Assembly: GCA_041740375.1 (NCBI GenBank)
Contig: JBGSMB010000002.1
Location: forward strand, 1-9,961
DNA from: JBGSMB01 sp041740375
GTDB taxonomy: Bacteria; Patescibacteriota; Saccharimonadia; Saccharimonadales; JAGQMS01
Direction of reading: 5' to 3'
Length of the DNA stretch: 9,961 nt
Each line of letters starts with the position of its first letter. Positions within the stretch are counted from its first letter, which is position 1. The position numbers and the translations under genes were made by a program. The notes beneath the pieces were generated by a model. It was not told the DNA's origin, did not search any database, and saw only the letters and a program-made list of their open reading frames with translations. Positions 5,572-9,961 of the stretch are shown here, one piece after another.

Positions 5572-6701
5572 CAACAGACGCAGATACGTCACTAAATGTA
5601 CTACTCGACTACATAACAGATGGGGTTATATTCGCGCGGCAAGACGGTGAAATTACTTTTGTTAACATCGCTTGCTTGCAGCTACTTGGGCTAAGCCGAC
5701 AGCAAATCATCGGCACAAAAATAGACGAAACTATTCTTCTCCAAAGAGATCGTTCACTTGTTGAAATTGACAAAACACCATTTCAACAAGTAATAAGGAC
5801 TGGAAAGCTATTTAATAGCGACCAAGAGCTAGGCGTAAAGTACGAGATAGCACGCAGCGATAGGAGTGTCTTCCCTGCGCAACTCCATGTATTCCCTTTT
5901 GCGCACCCAGAAGCTGAAAACGGTATTGCAGTAATAATCAATGACAAAAGTAGTGACGAGCGAATTGAAGATGCGAAAAGTGAGTTTGTGGCTCTCATTT
6001 CTCACCAATTACGCACACCTGTCAGCATTATTTCTTGGTACGTAGAGAAGTTGATGCATCAACGAAAAGGTTCGCTCAATAACCGACAGCTTGAATACTT
6101 GAAAGAGGTATATCGCAGTAATCGTCGGATTATTGATCTTGTTCAATCAGTTATAAACGTATCAAGAACAGATCTTAGAAAACTAAAACACAAGCATGAA
6201 AGCGTTGACGTTAAGCCAATTGTAGAAAAGGTTATTCATGATAGTGACGAGCTGATCGAAGAACGTATGTTAGAGATCAGTACAAAGTTAGACCGAATTA
6301 CATTAAGAGACAGTGATGCTGAGCTTATCCAGGTAATTTGTAGAAATGTTCTGTCTAATGCATTGCACTATACCGAGGAAGGAGGCAAAGTATCATTGCG
6401 ATTGGAGCCAGTAAAAAGCGGCACCACTCTAGACCCTGACGCATCCGTCATAGCCACAGCAGACGGGGCGCTATTAACAATTAGCGATACGGGGGTTGGT
6501 ATACCAGACGAAGAAAAAAATCGCATCTTTAACAAACTACATAGAGGTTCAAATGTACTTGCGCTCGACGTTAATGGAATCGGGCTAGGTCTCTACATTT
6601 CAGAGGCATTTATGCGTGTACTCGGTGGGCATATATGGTTTGAATCAGAGCTGAGAAATGGCACAACATTTTATCTATATTTTCCGGAGACAGCGAAATA
6701 G
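5568..6701 (+). CDS. Soluble PAS histidine kinase 2
   Basis: A 377-residue kinase without membrane segments. A PAS domain fills residues about 8-125, followed directly by HisKA with His146 in ISHQLRTPVSIISWYVEK, then HATPase_c with the N box (RNVLSNALHYT, Asn260/Asn264), G1 (DTGVGIP, 307-313) and G2 (NGIGLGL, 336-342). It is a paralogue of kinase 1: both have His-Gln at the phosphorylation site, WYxEK after LRTP, KGxLNxxQxEYL in the helix turn, and a spacer between the N and G1 boxes; the C-termini also match (GGxxWFxSE). This suggests a tandem duplication in which this copy lacks the membrane part. The ATG overlaps the kinase 1 stop (ATGA), with AGGG 10 nt upstream, so the two are probably translated together and may hetero-dimerise. 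The stop is TAG. The cytosolic PAS ligand is unknown. Confidence 0.92.
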   Translation: MTTDADTSLNVLLDYITDGVIFARQDGEITFVNIACLQLLGLSRQQIIGTKIDETILLQRDRSLVEIDKTPFQQVIRTGKLFNSDQELGVKYEIARSDRSVFPAQLHVFPFAHPEAENGIAVIINDKSSDERIEDAKSEFVALISHQLRTPVSIISWYVEKLMHQRKGSLNNRQLEYLKEVYRSNRRIIDLVQSVINVSRTDLRKLKHKHESVDVKPIVEKVIHDSDELIEERMLEISTKLDRITLRDSDAELIQVICRNVLSNALHYTEEGGKVSLRLEPVKSGTTLDPDASVIATADGALLTISDTGVGIPDEEKNRIFNKLHRGSNVLALDVNGIGLGLYISEAFMRVLGGHIWFESELRNGTTFYLYFPETAK

Positions 6702-6713
6702 CTTTATACTACG

Positions 6714-6719
6714 TATAAT
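6714..6719 (+). promoter_or_regulatory. Perfect -10 hexamer before response regulator 2
   Basis: TATAAT in the 42-nt gap between kinase 2 and regulator 2, 24 nt before the ATG, so a transcript would carry the AGGAG site (6731-6735). I see no matching -35 at 16-18 nt upstream and no TGn extension, so it may be an internal booster promoter or chance. The bases TATAC...GTATA around it form a 5-bp inverted repeat. Confidence 0.3.
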
Positions 6720-6743
6720 GATTAATCAAAAGGAGTAAGCGAG

Positions 6744-7133
6744 ATGGCTGGTACTGATAAAAAGTGGAGCATTCTTATAGTTGAGGACGAGGAACCTTTA
6801 CGAAGAGCGCTCGCTGAAGAGTTCGCAGATGAAGGCTACGAAGTATATGAAGGCGTGGATGGGTTGAATGGACTCGAAGTTGCACTCAGTAAAAAGCCGA
6901 GTATCATCCTACTCGACCAACTAATGCCGAAACTAAACGGTGTTGGTATGCTCAGACAACTTCGCACAGACCCGTGGGGCGCCACCGTACAGGTTATTAT
7001 GGCGACAAACATGAGCACTACAGATACTATAAATGAAGCTATTGATGCTGGTGCGAATGATTATTTCATTAAATCTGAGGTGAGCGTCGCTGAAATACTA
7101 TCGTTAGTGCAAACTCGCCTTCAGGACGCATAA
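6744..7133 (+). CDS. Receiver-only (CheY-like) response regulator 2
   Basis: A 129-residue single REC domain. The acidic residues are Glu14/Asp15/Glu16, the phospho-acceptor is Asp58 in LLDQLMPKLNG, the switch Thr is Thr88 in MATNM, and the conserved lysine is Lys110 in YFIKSE. There is no output domain. A strong Shine-Dalgarno AGGAG lies 8 nt before the ATG. Placed between kinase 2 and kinase 3, it is the most likely phosphate acceptor of one or more of these kinases. It shares PWG before strand five and TNM at the switch with regulator 1, so the two are likely paralogues. It could act as a phosphate sink, a relay element or a protein-contact switch. Confidence 0.93.
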   Translation: MAGTDKKWSILIVEDEEPLRRALAEEFADEGYEVYEGVDGLNGLEVALSKKPSIILLDQLMPKLNGVGMLRQLRTDPWGATVQVIMATNMSTTDTINEAIDAGANDYFIKSEVSVAEILSLVQTRLQDA

Positions 7134-7156
7134 GTATTCGCTTGAAATAAAAACAA

Positions 7157-8824
7157 ATGAGACGAAACCCACTTCTACTCGGCGATAGAATCAAACGTGT
7201 AATCAACCGCGACGCGATTCTTGTATCACATGTGTTGATTGGTGGAATTATTCTCCTAGATACCTTTCTGAACACTTCTCTAAAGGGGTCAGAACAGTTA
7301 TCAATCTATATTTTTCTATTTGTTATGTCGCTTTTGGGGGCAGCGCGTTATTTTAATTTCAAAAATATCAATAACTACCCTGCCGTCCATCTGACTTTAT
7401 ATCATCTGCTTATTGGTGCGGGGATCATCTTTCTAGCTCCTATTGGTAGCAATTATGTATTTATATGGTTGATTATCTTGTTTCTTACGAATTTCTTTTT
7501 TGGGCTCAAGGCAACCATTGGCAGCGGGATGGTTCTTGCTCTTGTCCTTGAACTACAACTCTTGTGGAATGCCTCGAGGTTGGAAAATGGCATCGTAGGC
7601 TCAGATGTAACTGTAGTGCTTGCACAGCTAGGTATTACTTTTGCTGTTGCGATGTTTTTTGTTGATACTCAGTCTGTGTCTGACCAAGACCGCCATCTAC
7701 TCGTAACTAGTATGGACAAAGCACAACTCGAACGACAAAGACTCGTGTCGCTCATAAACAGCATGGTAGATGCAGTTATCGCAACAGACGAGCAGGGAGT
7801 CGTAAAGCTATACAATGCGGCTTCACTTAACATGCTAGATACAAATGAAGACTTAACGGGCAAGCAAATACAGGACTACATGAAGCTAGAAAACGACAAA
7901 AAACAGCCGGTCGATTTCTTGACGCTAACCGGTGAAGGCACCTCAAGCTTTCATAGTAGAGACTTAACCCTCGGAACTAATGATGATGAAAGAATGAATA
8001 TCTCCCTAAGTATCTCCCCTATCAAATTAGGATTCAGGCGCGACAGCGAAAGAGGCTACATAATTACATTCCGAGATATTACAAGAGAGAAGTCGCTTGA
8101 GGAAGAACGTGATGAATTTATTTCAGTAATAAGTCACGAACTACGAACGCCGGTCGCTATTACTGAAGCGAACATCTCAAATGCTATTTTTATGGCAGAG
8201 AACAAAAAAGACTCTGCTCAAACACTCGAAAGCTTAAAAGCAGCTCATAAGCAGGCGTTATTTTTAGCTGGAATGTTGAATGATCTCTCTACCTTGTCTC
8301 GTGCAGAAAAAGGCAAGTTAGATCATACCTTCGAAAAACTAGACCCAAGGGAGCTCATCGACGATCTGATGAAGGATTATACGAATGAGGCAAAGACCAA
8401 AGGCCTAAAATTAAAAAAGCAAGTTGCAAAGTCTGCGCCACAGGAGATAATCTCAAACCGTCTATATGTTAAAGAAATTCTGCAAAACTTTATTACTAAT
8501 GCCATTAAATATACCCATGAAGGAACCGTGACCGTATCCTTAGATTCAAGAGGCGACGATTCAACAGCCATATTCTCCGTAACCGATTCCGGTATTGGTA
8601 TTTCAAAAAGCGATCAAAAGAAAATTTTTGATAAGTTTTATAGGTCTGAAGATTTTCGTACCCGCGAGAGTAGCGGGACTGGACTAGGGCTGTATATCAC
8701 CAAAAAACTCGCCTCAATCTTGGACGCAAAGTTTGAGGTTTCGAGCAAACTCAACGAAGGCTCAACCTTCTCGGTAATCATTCCAAGCCAAGAACCAATA
8801 GAGGCTAAAGACACACCGAAGTAA
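7157..8824 (+). CDS. Membrane PAS sensor histidine kinase 3
   Basis: A 555-residue inner-membrane kinase. About six membrane helices (near 20-37, 48-65, 77-97, 98-115, 121-137, 150-169) with very short loops are followed by a linker helix, a PAS domain (about 195-308, SLINSMVDAVIATDEQG...), HisKA with His327 in ISHELRTPVAITEANI, and HATPase_c with the N box (QNFITNAIKYT, Asn444/Asn448), G1 (DSGIGIS, from Asp477) and G2 (GTGLGL, 507-512). Unlike kinases 1 and 2 it keeps the usual Glu after His and lacks WYxEK, so it belongs to a different HisKA branch, though the architecture mirrors kinase 1. It lies 23 nt after regulator 2 and has no visible Shine-Dalgarno before the ATG at 7157. The C-terminal tail after the ATPase domain is short and polar. 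Signal unknown. Confidence 0.93.
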   Translation: MRRNPLLLGDRIKRVINRDAILVSHVLIGGIILLDTFLNTSLKGSEQLSIYIFLFVMSLLGAARYFNFKNINNYPAVHLTLYHLLIGAGIIFLAPIGSNYVFIWLIILFLTNFFFGLKATIGSGMVLALVLELQLLWNASRLENGIVGSDVTVVLAQLGITFAVAMFFVDTQSVSDQDRHLLVTSMDKAQLERQRLVSLINSMVDAVIATDEQGVVKLYNAASLNMLDTNEDLTGKQIQDYMKLENDKKQPVDFLTLTGEGTSSFHSRDLTLGTNDDERMNISLSISPIKLGFRRDSERGYIITFRDITREKSLEEERDEFISVISHELRTPVAITEANISNAIFMAENKKDSAQTLESLKAAHKQALFLAGMLNDLSTLSRAEKGKLDHTFEKLDPRELIDDLMKDYTNEAKTKGLKLKKQVAKSAPQEIISNRLYVKEILQNFITNAIKYTHEGTVTVSLDSRGDDSTAIFSVTDSGIGISKSDQKKIFDKFYRSEDFRTRESSGTGLGLYITKKLASILDAKFEVSSKLNEGSTFSVIIPSQEPIEAKDTPK

Positions 8825-8856
8825 TCTTGTTTTAAATAGCATCGAACATTATTTTT

Positions 8857-8865
8857 TGCTATAGT
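8857..8865 (+). promoter_or_regulatory. Extended -10 promoter directly upstream of the HNH gene (leaderless start)
   Basis: TGC followed by TATAGT (hexamer 8860-8865) fits the TGnTATAAT extended -10. The expected start point, 6-7 nt further on, coincides with the ATG at 8872, and there is no Shine-Dalgarno. A leaderless mRNA is the simplest reading. The same bases could also form the 3' half of a weak hairpin (ATAGCA 8836-8841 with TGCTAT 8857-8862) followed by seven T, i.e. a poor terminator for kinase 3. Confidence 0.45.
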
Positions 8866-8871
8866 TTTTTT

Positions 8872-9210
8872 ATGGCATATGCAAATAAAGAAGATCAGAT
8901 AGCCGCAAGTAGAAAACACTATTTGGCGAATAAAAATTACTACCGCGAGAGAAACCAAAAATACAGAAGGCAGCTCAGTTCATATGTTAACAACATTAAG
9001 GAAACTACTCCTTGCGCAGATTGCGGATTAAACTACCCTTATTACGTAATGGATTTTGATCATATAAATAGCTCTAATAAAAAAGGTTTGGTTAGCTTTT
9101 ACACTAAGACCGGCAGAATTTCTGCTATGAAAGAAGAAATAGAAAAATGCGAGGTAGTTTGTTCAAATTGTCATCGAGCACGAACGTACAATAGATTACA
9201 TAAAAAGTAA
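8872..9210 (+). CDS. Small HNH endonuclease-like protein
   Basis: A 112-residue protein. A very basic, helical N-terminal half (about 1-40, rich in Lys, Arg and Tyr) precedes a zinc-stabilised HNH domain: Cys48-x2-Cys51, the metal-site DFDH (Asp61-His64), and CSNCHRARTYNR with Cys97-x2-Cys100, Asn99 and His101. The two CxxC pairs would bind a structural zinc, and His64 with Asn99/His101 would form the beta-beta-alpha metal nuclease site. The compact family is common in phages and in small genomes as free-standing genes. It stands alone between the kinase block and a tRNA, has its own extended -10 box and no Shine-Dalgarno. Possible roles are homing or mobile nuclease, phage-derived nuclease or defence; the sequence does not decide. 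The last codons overlap the probable -35 of the tRNA promoter. Confidence 0.85.
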   Translation: MAYANKEDQIAASRKHYLANKNYYRERNQKYRRQLSSYVNNIKETTPCADCGLNYPYYVMDFDHINSSNKKGLVSFYTKTGRISAMKEEIEKCEVVCSNCHRARTYNRLHKK

Positions 9211-9223
9211 AAGTATGTATAAT
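9195..9223 (+). promoter_or_regulatory. Promoter of tRNA-Arg
   Basis: A -10 TATAAT (9218-9223, perfect) and a -35-like ATTACA (9195-9200) with a 17-nt spacer. The start point would be near 9230, about 7 nt before the mature tRNA 5' end. The -35 lies in the end of the HNH gene. Confidence 0.6.
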
Positions 9224-9236
9224 GTCGAGGCTATAA

Positions 9237-9312
9237 GCACCCGTAGCTCAGTGGATAGAGCGCTTCGCTTCGGACGAAGAAGTCGGCGGTTCGAGTCCGT
9301 CCGGGTGTACCA
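9237..9312 (+). tRNA. tRNA-Arg (anticodon UCG)
   Basis: A complete 76-nt cloverleaf. The acceptor stem GCACCCG pairs with CGGGTGT (first pair G-U), the D stem is GCTC/GAGC, the anticodon stem CTTCG/CGAAG is perfect with the 7-nt loop CTTCGGA giving anticodon TCG, the variable loop has 5 nt, and the T stem GGCGG/CCGTC (one G-U) closes the loop TTCGAGT. The discriminator is A and CCA is encoded (9310-9312). It reads CGA and, by wobble, probably other CGN arginine codons. Most bacteria use the ACG (inosine) isoacceptor for CGA, so this one is notable. Confidence 0.96.
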
Positions 9313-9337
9313 TTCATCAGTTTATTTATCTACTACC

Positions 9338-9754
9338 ATGAAAGTATATTTTGCTTGTTCAATAAGGGGCGGCAGAGATAATGCAAAGACCTATAAACAC
9401 TTTGCCGACTATATCTCAGAGCGCGCAACGCTCCTTACAGAAATTTTCGCAGACGAACAGTTAACTTCCGAAGGCTCAAAAGGTAAAAGTGCCGACATCC
9501 ACAAAAAAGATCTAGGATGGGTCAAAGATGCCGATGTTATGATCGCCGAAGTATCCACGCCTAGTCTTGGTGTCGGCTATGAAATTTCAAAAGCAGAGGA
9601 ACTGAATAAACCCATACTCGCACTATACGACACACGATCAGAACATAAGCTGTCAGCAATGATTGATGGTTCAGAAAACGTAATTGTTTGCAGGTACTCT
9701 AACTTAGGACTAGCATTAGCTAACATTGATGCGTTTATAGCAAAATACTCTTAA
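9338..9754 (+). CDS. DNPH1/Rcl-type 2'-deoxynucleoside 5'-phosphate N-hydrolase (nucleoside 2-deoxyribosyltransferase superfamily)
   Basis: A 138-residue cytosolic protein that starts with the family's N-terminus MKVYFACSIRGG. It contains DLGW..DAD (58-66) and AEVSTPSLGVGYE (70-82). By comparison with mammalian Rcl, the catalytic residues would be Tyr4, Asp58 and the nucleophile Glu82; LSAMIDG (105-111) matches the C-terminal part. The enzyme cleaves the N-glycosidic bond of deoxynucleoside monophosphates to base and deoxyribose 5-phosphate, serving salvage or removal of modified dNMPs. A transferase activity is possible within the superfamily. The ATG at 9338 is chosen because the reading frame further upstream runs through the tRNA. 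There is no Shine-Dalgarno. The ATG lies 25 nt after the tRNA CCA end, so the mRNA is likely released by tRNA 3' processing. The stop is TAA, 19 nt before the VKOR-like gene. Confidence 0.88.
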   Translation: MKVYFACSIRGGRDNAKTYKHFADYISERATLLTEIFADEQLTSEGSKGKSADIHKKDLGWVKDADVMIAEVSTPSLGVGYEISKAEELNKPILALYDTRSEHKLSAMIDGSENVIVCRYSNLGLALANIDAFIAKYS

Positions 9755-9760
9755 TTTCGT

Positions 9761-9766
9761 TATTAT
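9761..9766 (+). promoter_or_regulatory. -10-like hexamer close to the VKOR-family start
   Basis: TATTAT (overlapping TATATT at 9764-9769) ends 7 nt before the ATG at 9774. No Shine-Dalgarno is present in the 19-nt gap. This is compatible with a leaderless transcript, but the AT-rich gap makes chance matches easy and I see no -35. Confidence 0.3.
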
Positions 9767-9773
9767 ATTAGTA

Positions 9774-9961
9774 ATGCCAAAAAAGAAAAAAACTCCAGAA
9801 AAGCAGCCATGGACCCTCCAAAGAGTATTCCCTATCCTGCTCGTAGTACTTGCCAGTATTGGACTACTAGCGGCTTTTGATTTAACGGTCGAGAAATTCT
9901 CACTGCTAAAAAACCCGGACTATATTCCATCATGCAATATCAGTCCGATTTTATCTTGCGG
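9774..9961 (+). CDS. Vitamin K epoxide reductase (VKOR) family protein, 5' part only
   Basis: The first 62 codons are present and the gene runs off the window. A lysine-rich cytosolic N-terminus (MPKKKKTPEK) leads into a first membrane helix (about 18-36, FPILLVVLASIGLLAAF). An external loop follows with CNISPILSCG: Cys54 and Cys62 are 8 residues apart, as the loop cysteine pair of VKOR (human Cys43/Cys51) is. Bacterial VKOR reoxidises a DsbA-like thiol oxidase and passes electrons to quinone, allowing disulfide formation in exported proteins. The CxxC active site and any fused thioredoxin domain lie beyond the window. No Shine-Dalgarno is seen. Confidence 0.75.
   Translation, partial: MPKKKKTPEKQPWTLQRVFPILLVVLASIGLLAAFDLTVEKFSLLKNPDYIPSCNISPILSC

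Noticed and set aside
3814..8824. UGA recoding (Gracilibacteria/Absconditabacteria code)
   Set aside because: TGA ends kinase 1, speD and the GNAT-like gene at expected lengths, and no gene needs TGA as glycine.
8638..8958. Minus-strand open frame spanning the kinase 3/HNH junction (106 codons)
   Set aside because: It overlaps two well-supported plus-strand genes and shows no domain; its reading is explained by the opposite-strand coding.
9215..9337. An upstream ATG for the DNPH1-type gene, adding 41 codons
   Set aside because: That ATG overlaps the tRNA promoter -10 and the frame runs straight through the tRNA; the conserved protein begins at 9338.
1..9961. CRISPR arrays, insertion sequences or a replication origin
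   Set aside because: I see no regularly spaced repeats, transposase, terminal inverted repeats or clustered DnaA boxes in the window.

Overview
This window reads like the chromosome of an ultra-small candidate-phylum (CPR/Patescibacteria) bacterium, most plausibly a Saccharibacteria (TM7) relative. The evidence is indirect. Genes are tightly packed, with 4-nt ATGA overlaps and abutting stop codons. TGA serves as an ordinary stop (GNAT-like gene, speD, kinase 1), which argues against the UGA=Gly lineages (Gracilibacteria, Absconditabacteria). The base composition is moderately AT-rich. The two HQLRTP/WYxEK histidine kinases and the small receiver-only regulators are of types I associate with CPR genomes. 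No marker gene settles the phylum.

Layout, left to right. (1) 76-1819: a divergently transcribed GNAT-like acyltransferase candidate faces a two-gene unit of a pyruvoyl-dependent decarboxylase of the SpeD/AdoMet decarboxylase family and a PlsC-type acyltransferase that overlaps it. No spermidine synthase is nearby, so the decarboxylase substrate is open. (2) 1851-2219: a receiver-only response regulator, whose stop codon abuts that of (3) folD on the minus strand (2220-3026). (4) 3112-3800: a TM2-domain membrane protein and a DUF2752-like membrane protein, probably driven by a promoter at 3052-3081. (5) 3814-8824: a signalling block of membrane PAS histidine kinase 1, soluble PAS histidine kinase 2 (4-nt overlap), a receiver-only regulator, and membrane PAS histidine kinase 3. 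No DNA-binding output domain is encoded in the window. (6) 8872-9210: a small HNH endonuclease-like gene with an extended -10 box so close to its ATG that a leaderless mRNA is likely. (7) 9237-9312: tRNA-Arg(UCG), followed after 25 nt by a DNPH1/Rcl-type deoxynucleoside-monophosphate N-glycosidase. (8) 9774 to the window end: the start of a VKOR-family thiol oxidoreductase.

How they may work together. The two regulators and three kinases could form one phosphorelay network with an output gene elsewhere. The GNAT + pyruvoyl decarboxylase + PlsC trio recalls an amino-lipid or polyamine-conjugate pathway; this is inference only. Three unusual perfect inverted repeats (3167-3191, 4523-4545, 5256-5271) lie inside the TM2 and kinase 1 coding sequences and are not explained by the proteins. 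No stretch over 300 bases lacks a gene, and I see no convincing Rho-independent terminator anywhere.
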